Origin: Trichomonas tenax
Taxonomy: Eukaryota; Parabasalia; Trichomonadida; Trichomonadidae
Reading direction: 5' to 3'
Length of the DNA: 41,135 nucleotides
Assembly: GCA_023091735.1 (NCBI GenBank)
Contig: JALKBU010000422.1
Coordinates: 1-41,135, forward strand
Below are positions 1 to 10,900 of this stretch, in pieces (position 1 is the first letter of the stretch; each line of letters opens with the position of its first letter). The position numbers and the translations under genes were made by a program. The notes beneath the pieces are model-generated. The model ran no database searches. It was not told the DNA's origin and saw only the letters and a list, made by a program, of their open reading frames with translations.

Positions 1-157
1 TGATTTGATAGATATATAGACTGTGCCACTTATACCACTGGATAGACAACTATCAATATGTACATGAAAGTACTTTCAAATCGAAAAAATATTGATCAGA
101 TAAAAAGTTATGAAGGTCGCGGGACTAAACCGCAGAAGGAAATTTTTTCCCGAATTT
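1..157. repeat. Left arm of a long inverted repeat (dispersed repeat)
   Basis: This stretch is the reverse complement of 40861-41017. By hand alignment they differ at about 8 of 157 positions, and positions 33-127 are identical. Both arms contain a perfect 12-bp palindrome (GAAAGTACTTTC at 66-77) and an ATG at 110 followed by the same first six codons (MKVAGL). The similarity starts at base 1, so the repeat probably continues left of the window. The roughly 40.7 kb between the arms holds ordinary housekeeping genes, so this is more likely two copies of a dispersed repeat in opposite orientation than the ends of one transposon. Confidence 0.9.
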
Positions 158-961
158 ATTTGGTATAATAATTTTTGCCACGACGATAGACTTAACGTAC
201 ATAAAATGCGTGGGGTGACAACTGAGTACAGGGAGTCCTACTGCTGGATTCAACCTTGTAAATCACGAAGAGGCGATAACTTTGATGAAATGGTACGCAA
301 GAAAGTTGAAGGAAACGGAAATTCAGATGATAACGGTGATCAAAATTTAGCAAACGGCAAGAATTCAGGAAGTAATGGTAATTCTGGAAAAGGATTCAAT
401 GGAGGGCTTTCCCTTGAAGATTGCATTCCTGAAAAAACTCCAAAACCAAAGGACAAAGCTCCAGAACCAACCACTTTACCAAATGCAGGTAACTCAATTG
501 ATAACCTTGAAAATAACAACGGAAATGACGAAAAACCTAAGTCTTTTGGTAGAAAGAGCATGATTTCGGGCAATAAATCACAAAGATCAAGAAAATCATC
601 TAACGAACTCAGCGATAAGGCATCCACACGCTCTGGAAGTAGTTTCTGCAACTTTGGACAAGGAAATAGCACAAGAATGAATCCAAAATTCAACTACACA
701 ACATATAATGTCCAGGCAGGCGATGGAATCAATCCAAATACACTTATCAGAAGTGGCTGTCGCAATTACGCCATCCAGAAATACAGCAGGCCGTTTGATT
801 CTCAATCAGTTCATATCTATAGACCTGGATTCTTTGCTTCTGTCAATAATGCACCAGAAGAGATTAGAGAAGAATTACAAGGCCCATTCTGGGTTTCATG
901 GCCAGAAAACACGCCAATTCCAGATGATTACATCGAACTCAAACCAGTTCTTTCCCTTTAA
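110..961 (+). CDS. Hypothetical low-complexity protein, possibly the tail of a larger gene
   Basis: The open frame is 283 codons, but its first ATG lies inside the repeat arm, and the other copy of that arm does not stay open. A later ATG at 290, giving 223 residues, is the more credible start. From there the protein is rich in Asn, Gly and Ser for about 50 residues, then basic and Ser-rich (GRKSMISGNKSQRSRKSS). It ends with a more globular-looking stretch containing several aromatic residues (FFASVNNAPEEIREELQGPF and onward). I recognise no family, signal peptide or membrane segment. It could be a small real gene or the 3' part of a gene cut by the repeat. Confidence 0.45.
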   Translation: MKVAGLNRRRKFFPEFIWYNNFCHDDRLNVHKMRGVTTEYRESYCWIQPCKSRRGDNFDEMVRKKVEGNGNSDDNGDQNLANGKNSGSNGNSGKGFNGGLSLEDCIPEKTPKPKDKAPEPTTLPNAGNSIDNLENNNGNDEKPKSFGRKSMISGNKSQRSRKSSNELSDKASTRSGSSFCNFGQGNSTRMNPKFNYTTYNVQAGDGINPNTLIRSGCRNYAIQKYSRPFDSQSVHIYRPGFFASVNNAPEEIREELQGPFWVSWPENTPIPDDYIELKPVLSL

Positions 962-1267
962 GGATTTGATTGCTTACACTAAATGTTATATCTTATCACA
1001 TGTACATTTTTTTCTTTTATAGAAATTCCAAATGACTAAGTGTGTTTATATGTTTCAAATACTGGCTACAGATATTTGCATTACATATCCCTGTGCGGTG
1101 ATGGAAAAGAGTACTATAACAATATGATCGAGCAAGTGAGTGATAGACAAAATACCCAACATATATCTATGGTTAAATTCGGGTGTTCTTGAAATTCCCT
1201 GTGTAGCAAGTCCTAGCAATTTTGCCGTTTCGGAGCGATGAAATCATCATTCAGATAGAACCTTATA

Positions 1268-2520
1268 ATGATCATTACGGAATTCATTGAATGCATCATT
1301 ATCCTGGCCACAATGGGCATTGTAGTGCCATACATAGCAGCAGGAGATATAAGCTTTATCAATGAAATTTATCCAGTCTTCCATACAATTCCAAAAAATC
1401 TTCCAATGGCATTCGAGCTTCCTCGTTTTATTTTTCTGACTAAAACGCCAATAGTAGAACATTTGAAATTGAATTCTTCAAATTTACACATCGATGAGCT
1501 AACTCTTCAAACTTTTGTTGCAAATGTTAGAGACAACTTAATGTACGTCAATTTATCAACAGTTGTGATGTTCGTTGAAAAGATTAATACATCATTCGCC
1601 CATATACAATGAGTGTATGTCTCTCCATCACTTTTTTATTCAAATCTTACTCATTTTATTAGTCCTGAAGCTGAACTTGCATACAACGGTACTGACACTG
1701 GCCGTGATGGTATGGTTAATGGCTCCTATGAGCATTTAATTTCTCTCGGGCATCAATGGGTTGAAGGCTATGGCCATTTCTTTATTGATTTTCTCGCTCC
1801 TCTTATGTGTATACCGAAACAATACTTGAATATTTCACATATATTGTTTTTCAAAATTCACCTTATCACGTTGATATAATGACAAATTTAGGTTTTCGTG
1901 AAGAGCAGCTTATTTCAAATGAAGGAAAATACTGGACATATGCAGAAAACATTTACACGGTATCAGATCCAATGACACATATGCACCACCCATGCACAGC
2001 GTATGCTAATCTTTCGAAACTTCTTAGAAAAACATTCGATCTTGATGGTATTGTTCCTCACAATTATTTTGTTTTAAATTGTTATTCGAGAGCACGTCAA
2101 ATCAGTAACTTCAACGATATGATTAAGGCAATAAATTCAGCATTTCCTCATATTAATTGGGTTGTTCTTTCTGACTTTTTTGAAAAGTTCAATGATTCGG
2201 CCCATGCATCTGCTGCTGTGAAATTTTTATTTACTGTTATAGGTTCGAACTTATTTAGAATGCTAGTAATGAAAGACGCAGTTTTTGTAGTCACGCAAAT
2301 GAATTGGAACGATTTTAATCTGCAGGCTATTGCGTTAGCACTAAATATGAAATATTTCACATATCAAACCCATGGTTACGATCACTATCATGGCAGCCCA
2401 GTTGCTCTCGATATCAAAAACGCACTTCGAGTAGTTAAGATAGGCCTATATGCCGCAGAACATGGTTCATTTCCTTCAAATTCAACCGATTACCAATATA
2501 TGTTATCTCCACAAAGATAA
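1268..2520 (+). pseudogene. Broken GT61-type (DUF563-like) glycosyltransferase
   Basis: Three consecutive open segments together resemble one type II membrane glycosyltransferase of the GT61/DUF563 kind, a family I believe is expanded in trichomonads. The N-terminus has a hydrophobic signal-anchor (IIILATMGIVVPYIAA), followed by a lumenal region with a GHFFIDFLAPL segment. The C-terminal part carries YFVLNCYSRARQISN and VIGSNLFRMLVMKDAVFVV, matching the Y-x-V-I-x-R and IGSN-type motifs of the family. An in-frame TGA at 1610-1612 breaks it, and a frameshift follows between about 1812 and 1850. The product would normally act in the Golgi or ER. The close match to the family outline and the few lesions suggest recent inactivation. 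A second relic of the same family lies near 29.3-29.8 kb on the other strand. Confidence 0.7.
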
Positions 2521-3237
2521 TTTGAATTGTGATGCTGCTTATGCTTGTTATGTTATATGTCTTGCTTGCCACAAAAATTACAAAAGCTCTCTCTTCAAAG
2601 AGATTTGGACTCAGCACCGGGAATAGCTACAGCTGCAATATTATATAGAATTGGTTGAAAGCAAATTTTGAATTACAATTTACATCTCAGTTGTTTAATT
2701 CGTAAGCAACACATTTCACATCATTAATGCAACTCTCACATGACAGCAGCTATATGCGAATATAATTTCATATGCATTTTCGTAAGATTCTTCCAAAACG
2801 ACATCCATAGTCGGACTCTAAGCTGAATTTGGCATTTCATTAATATGATAGTGCCTTAAATTTATCATTTATTAATCGAGTTCTCAATACGTGATATGTT
2901 TCAATACCACAGACAGGGTCGTTGTGATATGTGTGCTGAACCATTTTAAAAGAATCTAATGTGTTTAAAGTTAAATCAGGAAACATGCATGTTTTCAAGG
3001 TTTCTGTAATTTCGAAAATTTAAATGCGCTTACAAGCTTGTTGAATGCTGGTTAAAACAGTGAAGTTAATATTAATATTTATAAACAAACAATTTTCTTT
3101 GTGAATTACTTAATCTCATTGAGATGATTCTTCTATATTCTATGACTCAATGACATCATCATGTTAGCATAATGTTATGAGCTATAAAAGAAAGAGAAGC
3201 TATTATTGCGTTTCGAATTAATACAATAATACTTTTC
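2521..3237. other. Non-coding interval
   Basis: About 700 bp of AT-rich sequence lies between the broken glycosyltransferase and the convergent PHD/SET gene. No ORF of meaningful length, tRNA-like B box or clear repeat is visible. The first 100 bp may be decayed 3' sequence of the upstream gene. Confidence 0.5.
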
Positions 3238-5256
3238 CTAAGACCTCATAATTTTTCTAAACTCTTCAGTTGGGTCATATATTTCAATAGGAGTGTATGA
3301 ACAATCGCCATTATTTCGCAAATAATCAAGGAATGAAAAATCAACTGGCATCGAAATTTCATCAACTTTCATTGATTCTTCTTCAGGCGTAAGATTAGGC
3401 ATTTCCTCTTGGATTGAAGGTTCGTTGTTAGCAGGATCTACTTCTTTTGCTTCCTTTTCTTCTTCGTTTGGGATTACACGAATTAAAGGGAGACCTGTTT
3501 CAACTTTATTGAATAAATTGAATACAAAAGACTCGTTTTCCTCTGGTTCTTCCTTTTTTACTGCTTTTTCTTTTTGGACTTTACGTTTGTTTGGCTTTTC
3601 CTTCTCATTCTCTTTCTTTTTCTTTTTCTTAAGAGCCTGCTTCTCCTTTTCTTTCTCAAGCTTTTCCTGCTTTGATGCTTCTTTTATTGCTCTTTGAATC
3701 CTGCGGGCTTCTCTAAGACTTGTATCTTGTTGAGGTGGAGGAGACGAAGGCGGATCTGTAACTGAATCAACATCAAAGTGCCATGACATATAATCTATTG
3801 GTTCTATTAACGTTCCAGGTGGAAAATCAATCGGAAGTGTTAATTCTGTATTTGCTGGAATCGAAAACTTACCTCTGCGTGTACGACTGTCGATGCCATT
3901 CGCATCAGAGATTCCAGAGAAAATTCCAACATAATAGTTATTCTTTGATTGAAAGATCTTAACTATGCAGTTGGGATTTAGGCTCCTGTGGAAACTCAAA
4001 CCAACCTGAGGAGTGTTGTAAGCATCAATGATGAATTTCGATGAGAATATTGAAAACTGACTCAACTCGATTCCATTATCATAATTGAACTCGTCAGATA
4101 ATCCAACCCATCCACTTAGAACACAAACGAGCTGCTCTGGCTGAAGTTCATTCTTGCAAAAAACTCCGTTTGGATCAACAATAAGTTCAGCTTGTTGATT
4201 AACATTTGCAATTTCTGGAAGATGCTTGAGCTTGCTAAAATCGCTCTGCGCATTTTCCGTGACTTGAATTGGATCGAATACGAAATTTGTATAAATCAAT
4301 GTTAAAGGCTGCTCTTTGTATAAATCCATTTTGGCCAAAATATCAATGAGAGCAATAACTAGCTCATTGTTGACAGAAAAGAGCCGATTTGTGATGAAAA
4401 ATAGACACTTGTAAAATGATGTTGCAACATCACTCCTTCGCTTGCGCACAGTTTGGAACGATATAGATGGATGTGTGATATAGAAGAAAGATCGAAATTC
4501 GTTGTATATTACACTCAGAAAGTAAAACAGTGTTAAATCTTTCATTATTAATTTTCCTTGTAAAACCTTATAAAAAGGCGTAGAACGTATAGAGCTATGC
4601 AAATTTTCGACAGCTGACTTGGTAAGATTAATTTTTGGATTTGGAAAATACAGGGTATTTGGTAAAAATACGTCTGGAAGCTGTTGGAAAGATCCATCAC
4701 ACCTCTTACAAACATATGTCTCAGGATTAACAGGACCAATGTCTAATCCCTCGCATTGTCTGTGAACGTAATATTTGCATTTTGTGCAACGAATTAATGG
4801 AAGTGTATAATCAAGATTGTCATCACAAGAACATCTGATATGTTTATGTGCACAAATTGGGCACGTATAATGATTAGAAAGTCTAAATTGAAGCTCATTT
4901 ACGCATTTTGCGTGCTGCCAGCAATCACAGCGCTCACATTGTATCATAAATCCTTGTTCGAGTGTGCTGTCGCAGAAACAACGAAGATTCCAATGATCTC
5001 CAGATTCTCCGGTGACTTCAGTTGATTTCGGAATAGTTGCTTGAAAAACTGTTGTTGGAGCAGCAATTACCTTTGGTTTCCTTACAGTTGGCTGCGGAAT
5101 TATTACTTTTACTTGAGATTTAAGCGATGTATTATTATTTCCAACTAGAAAATCGGAAAATGAGAAAGATTTGGGCTTCTCTATAGGCCGGGAGTCAACC
5201 AGAAGGTCTTTGAGCGAAGGGCCGGCAAATGATTGCGGCGCTTTTTGCTCGCTCAT
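3238..5256 (-). CDS. Double-PHD finger protein with degenerate SET-like domain (Set3/MLL5-like)
   Basis: The protein has 672 residues and is probably nuclear. The first PHD finger spans about residues 91-136, with all eight C4HC3 ligands visible (C93, C95, C107, C110, H115, C118, C132, C135). It has the GFMIQCERCDCWQH signature seen in Set3/MLL5-type readers of methylated H3. A second PHD finger follows at about 140-187. A region at about 360-490 resembles a SET domain by outline (LNPNCIVKIF, then IPANTELTLPIDF). It lacks the canonical NHSCxPN and the catalytic Tyr context, so it is probably non-catalytic, as in Set3. A Lys/Glu-rich stretch follows at about 530-575, then an acidic tail. Known Set3-type proteins act in histone deacetylase complexes; that role here is inference. 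The stop is TAG. Confidence 0.75.
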   Translation of the reverse strand: MSEQKAPQSFAGPSLKDLLVDSRPIEKPKSFSFSDFLVGNNNTSLKSQVKVIIPQPTVRKPKVIAAPTTVFQATIPKSTEVTGESGDHWNLRCFCDSTLEQGFMIQCERCDCWQHAKCVNELQFRLSNHYTCPICAHKHIRCSCDDNLDYTLPLIRCTKCKYYVHRQCEGLDIGPVNPETYVCKRCDGSFQQLPDVFLPNTLYFPNPKINLTKSAVENLHSSIRSTPFYKVLQGKLIMKDLTLFYFLSVIYNEFRSFFYITHPSISFQTVRKRRSDVATSFYKCLFFITNRLFSVNNELVIALIDILAKMDLYKEQPLTLIYTNFVFDPIQVTENAQSDFSKLKHLPEIANVNQQAELIVDPNGVFCKNELQPEQLVCVLSGWVGLSDEFNYDNGIELSQFSIFSSKFIIDAYNTPQVGLSFHRSLNPNCIVKIFQSKNNYYVGIFSGISDANGIDSRTRRGKFSIPANTELTLPIDFPPGTLIEPIDYMSWHFDVDSVTDPPSSPPPQQDTSLREARRIQRAIKEASKQEKLEKEKEKQALKKKKKKENEKEKPNKRKVQKEKAVKKEEPEENESFVFNLFNKVETGLPLIRVIPNEEEKEAKEVDPANNEPSIQEEMPNLTPEEESMKVDEISMPVDFSFLDYLRNNGDCSYTPIEIYDPTEEFRKIMRS

Positions 5257-5263
5257 TTAAAAT

Positions 5264-5269
5264 AAATGA
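5264..5269 (-). promoter_or_regulatory. Initiator (Inr) upstream of the PHD/SET gene
   Basis: On the minus strand this reads TCATTT, which fits the trichomonad initiator TCAYWW. It lies 7 bp upstream of the ATG at 5256. Such a short 5' leader is typical of trichomonads, so this supports the chosen start. Confidence 0.55.
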
Positions 5270-5314
5270 TTTTTATTTTTCATAACATTAAAAATTAACA
5301 TTTTTATCAAACAT

Positions 5315-7945
5315 TTATGCAGGGTTTTCGTCTTTATCGTCATCCATGACTCCAAACAACTGCGTGAGGAGATCGATTCCTTTTGCTGGTGCTTTGGATG
5401 TGTCGAAAAGCGGAGAGTTATCCGATAAAGCTTCTCTCTCATCAACGAAGTTTGTTGCAATGTCACTTGACTCATATAAGAACAAAATGAAGGCAATCTC
5501 GTGAGCGATGTTGCTTCTAAGTACAAGTCTGCATTTGTTCTTGAGAAATGGAATCGGAACATTATCTGGAATCTTAACAATACGCATAGAATACATTTCT
5601 TCCGAACTCTTCATAACTTCGATAACAACATTGAATCTTGCCAAGAGAGCATTATCTTCCATGAGCCTTCCGCCTTCTGTGAATACAACTGCACACTTTA
5701 CCTCAGACATAAGAGTAGATCTGATATCTGCATTGAAATGGAAAGTTGAAATGAAATTAAACCTGAACAATGCAGTATCATATGATGGAACTGGTAATGC
5801 AGACATATTATTATCAATCTTGACGTTCCTGAAGTTTCCTAAATCGCTGAAGAAACAATTTAGCGCAGTTGTTGATTTGGCTGCATCAAACAATGAATCG
5901 CAGTATTTAGGAGACAGCCTGCAGATGGCCACATTAACGATCTTTGGGCCAACTGTTCTTTCGTATGCTTGTAACAAAACATCGCTGTTGCTGCCACTGA
6001 GGACTTCAAGCTTGTTCTTATTATTTGCTGTGAAGAGGCCGAGGGCAGCAAGAATAGAAAATGTGTCAGGTGGGCGTGAAGAATCCTCTCTTACAAAAGG
6101 CTTGAAGTTGGCAGTTGGAGCGTTTGGTGGAGGATTCGTTGGGAATGGAAGCTCCACAGGTTCGATGCTTGATGGTTGCGACGGGGTCATCTTAAATGCA
6201 GACATTGAATATCTGTTACGAACTATAAGATAAACATATGATCCATCTGGCGCAATTGTTGCAGATGCTATACCAGCATTAAACCTCACTTTCTGTGAAC
6301 TTTTCTCAAGTTCCTTTTGAAGATCTGATCCTGAAAGCTGATATTTAATCGGGATAGCAATAAGATTCAATAAAAATCCAACGAGGAAGCTACTCTTCGG
6401 TGAGTTCTTGGCCTTTTCATCGATTTCGTTATAAATCTTTAATAAAAGCTCTTGATTATGCTGAATTGATTCCGAGGATGCCAAAACTTCGATAAGATAT
6501 AGCAGGTATGTTTGGAGGCTTGTCTCTCTGAATGTTGCGAGTTGAGCCAATCTTGTCTCAATGGATTCTGCCGTTGCAAAAGATTGAGAAAAGTGTGGAG
6601 CAAATCCTTCATAAAGAAGCCAGCTGGATTCAATTGAGTTTTCAAATGTGCTAAGTTCACTTTCGAATAATTCAAAGTTGCCTAAAGTCATTGCATTGAA
6701 TATCTTACTGTAGTTTGGACCATCATTCTTTATTATTGCTCTGCATAAATTAATTAAAGATGTAACATTCGAGTTTGCTTGTATCTGTGAAAATTCGCTT
6801 AGACTCGTGCAGATATGATAAATTTGATCAATCAACTTATTATCGAGCTTAATGTTTGCATCTTTAAGAGCAATAATGAAATCTGGGATTAAATCTATAA
6901 AGAACTTAGGACATTTTGCAATCAAATTAGTCATTCCTGCGAGCATTAACATTATATCATATTGTTGAGCACGTGAAATTTCGGTTCTGATTGCAGAGTT
7001 TAAGACAGAAAACCAGTCGTCATTCTGGGAGATATAGCCATATGCAAAGAAATCGAAAATAATTTGATAATTGCAAGGTTCAACCTTTTCTAGAGGGAAA
7101 ATAGAGTCTGCAAATGGCGCGATAATATCATCTATAGGAAATTCAAAGGAAATTAATCCCTTTCTCGTTCTCAAAAGCGATCTACACACACCATAAAATA
7201 AGGTATTTCTTGAAATTTGTCCATTTTCTTGTGAATATATCGCATCAAGTAAGTCTGTAATATACTGAGTACTCACTGGATTCTGTAGGTTCCATTTACC
7301 TTGTTCGAAATATTTCGGGTGACAATATTGAGGAATAATTAAAGAAAGGATGATATCTCCGACAAAAAGTTGGAATGATATATTTTCTGGACGTGATTTC
7401 AATATTTTGATGGCTTCCGGAGTAAATAAACCTGAACTGACAAAAATTTGCATCGATAAATTCCAAATAAGCTCAGAAGCTTCTGTATTTTCCGAGTTGA
7501 AGTCAATAAATTCTGGAAGTATTTGCATTAATAAAAGCCATGTTTGATCTTCGTATTCGCAAGGTGGTGATAGAACAGTTGTTTGAAGAATATGTGCAAT
7601 GGAAAGCAAGTGATTTTGGCTGTCGGTAAGTTTGCAGTATTCTTTAATGATAGAAAGGCTCGCGCGTAATAATTTATTTCTTAATTGAGGAGAATTTCCA
7701 GGAACTACTTTTAATAACCAATTGCAGAATATAGAAACAGTACTGTCGACTAATTTTTTGTATTTTTCATTGTTCCAATTTTGAAAAATCGTGATGAAAA
7801 TTGGAAAAATAAAATCGAATTGATTTTCTGTATTGATTTGCTCTAAATACTGTTTGTCGTGGAGACACGAGATGATGTACTCCGACAAAGGAAGGAAACT
7901 ATCCTCTGGGACAAACGAGTTGAGCTGCAAATCATATGTTTCCAT
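5315..7945 (-). CDS. RalGAP/RapGAP-like protein (probably non-catalytic, RalGAP-beta type)
   Basis: From the ATG at 7945 the protein has 876 residues; the open frame runs ten codons further upstream but only to a TTG. Most of it is a helical, HEAT-like region with many Leu/Ile-rich repeats. The last ~200 residues resemble a Rap/Ran-GAP fold: a CFFSDLG segment, a strand pair around ALFRFNFISTFHF, then VKCAVVFTEGG, FNVVIEVM and a SMRIVKI-like strand. It ends with a hydrophobic helix near NIAHEIAFILFL. I cannot place the catalytic Asn helix of active RapGAP domains, so I favour a RalGAP-beta-like or otherwise inactive partner in a small-GTPase GAP complex. TCACAA sits immediately upstream of the ATG and TCATTT about 25 bp further up, either of which could be an initiator. 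It lies 51 bp downstream of the VPS8-like gene and 58 bp upstream of the PHD/SET gene, all on the same strand. Confidence 0.55.
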   Translation of the reverse strand: METYDLQLNSFVPEDSFLPLSEYIISCLHDKQYLEQINTENQFDFIFPIFITIFQNWNNEKYKKLVDSTVSIFCNWLLKVVPGNSPQLRNKLLRASLSIIKEYCKLTDSQNHLLSIAHILQTTVLSPPCEYEDQTWLLLMQILPEFIDFNSENTEASELIWNLSMQIFVSSGLFTPEAIKILKSRPENISFQLFVGDIILSLIIPQYCHPKYFEQGKWNLQNPVSTQYITDLLDAIYSQENGQISRNTLFYGVCRSLLRTRKGLISFEFPIDDIIAPFADSIFPLEKVEPCNYQIIFDFFAYGYISQNDDWFSVLNSAIRTEISRAQQYDIMLMLAGMTNLIAKCPKFFIDLIPDFIIALKDANIKLDNKLIDQIYHICTSLSEFSQIQANSNVTSLINLCRAIIKNDGPNYSKIFNAMTLGNFELFESELSTFENSIESSWLLYEGFAPHFSQSFATAESIETRLAQLATFRETSLQTYLLYLIEVLASSESIQHNQELLLKIYNEIDEKAKNSPKSSFLVGFLLNLIAIPIKYQLSGSDLQKELEKSSQKVRFNAGIASATIAPDGSYVYLIVRNRYSMSAFKMTPSQPSSIEPVELPFPTNPPPNAPTANFKPFVREDSSRPPDTFSILAALGLFTANNKNKLEVLSGSNSDVLLQAYERTVGPKIVNVAICRLSPKYCDSLFDAAKSTTALNCFFSDLGNFRNVKIDNNMSALPVPSYDTALFRFNFISTFHFNADIRSTLMSEVKCAVVFTEGGRLMEDNALLARFNVVIEVMKSSEEMYSMRIVKIPDNVPIPFLKNKCRLVLRSNIAHEIAFILFLYESSDIATNFVDEREALSDNSPLFDTSKAPAKGIDLLTQLFGVMDDDKDENPA

Positions 7946-7996
7946 TTGTGACAAATTTCGTGTCAAAAATGACAATAAAAATAAAAATCGAATGTT

Positions 7997-10900
7997 TTAG
8001 AATGATGGCTTGAATTCGCTTCCAGCAATACCAACGAACTGTGTGTTGTAATAAGTTGGATCTCCATCAAGGAATGGAGCTGGTGCGAAGAGGAGGATGT
8101 CCTTTGCATGCTGTGTTTCAGAGTCGGAGTAGTTTCTCTGCATGGCAAAGTTGAACTTTCTCACAGCAAGCTTGGTATCCTTCTTTGCCTTGGAAGCAGA
8201 AACAGGACCTGTTTCACGCTTGTCACCATTGCAAAGGATGCACTTCTCATAGTTGCCGCAGATGGAGTTGTTGTGAATAGCATGTCCACATGGGTAAATA
8301 CGGATCTGGGAACCACCATAAGAAAGAGGCTGCTGGCAGATGGCGCACTTCGGATGATCGTCTGTGATAGCGTAGCCAGTAGTGATCTTTTCATATGCCT
8401 TGTTGCAGAGCTTGAGGCAGTCGTTGATGAGCATCTCCTCAACTGTTCCATAAAGCTGAACCTGGTAATTGGCTCTAGCGAAAATGGCGTTGAGAATTGT
8501 TCTGTACTCTGCTTGATCCATAGCACAGAAGTAAATAGTGAGTGTAGCGAAGACAAGCTCTGTTCTGAGGTGGTTGAGGGCGGACATAACGAAGTATGTG
8601 AAAAGCTGAGTAATGCAGGCATTCAGTTTTGTGTTTGATTTTGACTTCATGTGGTACAATGGGAACTGGAAAGCAAGGAATGAATCAATCCAACGCTGTG
8701 TTGTTTCTTGCTCTTTATCATCAAGACTTTCAAGGAGCTGAATAGCACACATTATAGCGTTGTATTGTCTGCTGATGGATTGAATCTTCTTCATCTGAGC
8801 GACATCTGCGATTTCTACTGGAATATCGCTGTCAATGAGCTCAAGAAGGGCAAGCTCAATCTCATCATCGATGAGCTTGCATGCTTCACTTGCATTGGAG
8901 TGCAATCTGTGGATGATAATTTCACAGTCAATGAGGTTGTATTTTTGAGAAACTTTGAGAGCTTCATCTAAATCGAAGTCGTTCCAATCAGCAACGGCTG
9001 TGTTTAGGAAGTGAGCAGCATTTGATGTGTCAAACTGGCAATAAAGCTTGAACATTTCGAGCATGAAGTTTGCATCGAATGCAGCCTTCTTGTCTTCAGT
9101 AATTTCGAAGAGCGCTTCGATGAGAACAAGGCAATCCTTACCCTTTAATTGCTTCTTGAGAGTTTCGATTGAATCTTCGAAGTTTGTCTTGAGAATTCTT
9201 ACTGTCCTCAAAGCATTTGCAGCAAGGAGTGCAGAAATATGATGCATCATAGCAATCTTGATTGCATCCTGATCGCCAAGGTGGTCTTCAATGAAGTCGA
9301 AAACTGCTTTAGCCTTTTCACGAGAGCTGAGGTATGCCTTGATGATAGACTGATAATCCTTGTTACTGAGAAAGATAGATTCGGCCAAATTGACAAAGCC
9401 GCAGCTAAGGCAAGTATCTGCAACAAGATCCATCGGGAACGAATCCTTATAGTTATCTGTGATTTGCTTAAGAACATTTTCTCTTGCTTCAACAAACTGT
9501 GTTGTTGTGAAGATCCATGTGCAGACATTTGTAATTGCAACACCATTATATGGGATCTTAAGTGTGTACATGATTGGCATAACAGTCTCCACAATCTTTG
9601 CACACTTTGTGTATTCGACATCTTTGATTGAGTTAAGGGCCGCATCAATAATGTGGTATGGCTGGAGAGCTTCAACTCTATTGAAGTGGATTGGGCAAAG
9701 TTCAATCATCTGGCTGATAATGCCAGCTGTCTTATCCCAATTGTTGTTGATCACAGCATTCATCCTATCATATGTATTGTTGTGTGGGATCATCAACCAT
9801 GTGGTCAAGTTGAGGATCATTGCTTGTTCACGCTTCTTTGAGAAAATTTCAAAGACAAACTCAGCAAGAGTACCAGCCTCGAAACAGACATGAGCAGCAA
9901 GAATGACGTTCTGATAAAATCTAAGTAAGATCTTCTTCTGGAGCTGTATCATCTTACGCTCTCTAGCAAGGAGAAGGACTGCTTTAGCCTGATCAGGATC
10001 AAGTGTTAAGTTTGTGATCATATCCTCAGCTTGGTCAAGAATCTTGTTTGCTTCAGCATAGTTGAAGTACTCCTTGACAATATCGGCTGTGATAACCTGA
10101 CCGATTACCATTGCATTAGCGAAGACACCTGTGAAGAATTCCTTGAGTTTATTATTTTCTTTGAAGAGTTCAAATGTCTTTGTGATAACATCACGAGCAA
10201 TTCCAAGCTGGTATGTATATGTAATGACATAGGAGAGATCGGATGGAAGACTTGGTGAGTTGATGTGCTCACGAATGTATCTTTCGCTGACTTCACGACC
10301 AAGTTTGCATACTTCTAATCTGCGGATTGTATTGTTAGAAGGAAGACCGAGGAGATTATCGCTTGTACCAATGGCAATTGAGAGAAGCATGTTAAATACA
10401 ATTTCATACTCAGCACGCTGAAGATGGAAATCAACCTTCTGCTTCCATTCGGCGAAAATGATCTCCGCTGGCATGTTCTTAGAAACAAGTAAGATCTTAT
10501 CTTCATCGACCATAAGATCGGCACGTCCGGAGAAAATATCTGTATAATTTTCGAACTGTCCGCCTGAAACCTCTCCACCTTTGTTTGTGTAGAGGTTCAT
10601 TGTGCCCTTTGTTGTTATGACAACTGTAATAGTTGATGTAAGGAGGTTAACAATGTGAACTTGTTCATTTTCGAGTTGCTTTGCCCAAAGCTGTGTGCAA
10701 ACATAATTTGAGTTCCAGCGCCAGTACTGGATATCCTTACCACCAGCGATGGCAGCAAATACAGCTCCATCCTTTGTGATGATGCTCAAAGCTGTAGTTC
10801 CATCTAATTGCCATGGTTGTGCAAGAATTGGGTTGTTCGGTGTTTCAATCAATGTTTGGTTGAAAACAAGGTAGTACGGACCAAATGTTGCAAATCCAAT

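Noticed and set aside
1613..1620. GTGTATGT just after the stop in the first GT61 relic, resembling an intron donor
   Set aside because: No branch/acceptor consensus follows, and the downstream sequence continues in frame.
5508..6233. 241-codon plus-strand ORF
   Set aside because: It is wholly antisense to the RalGAP-like gene, has no initiator and shows no domain.
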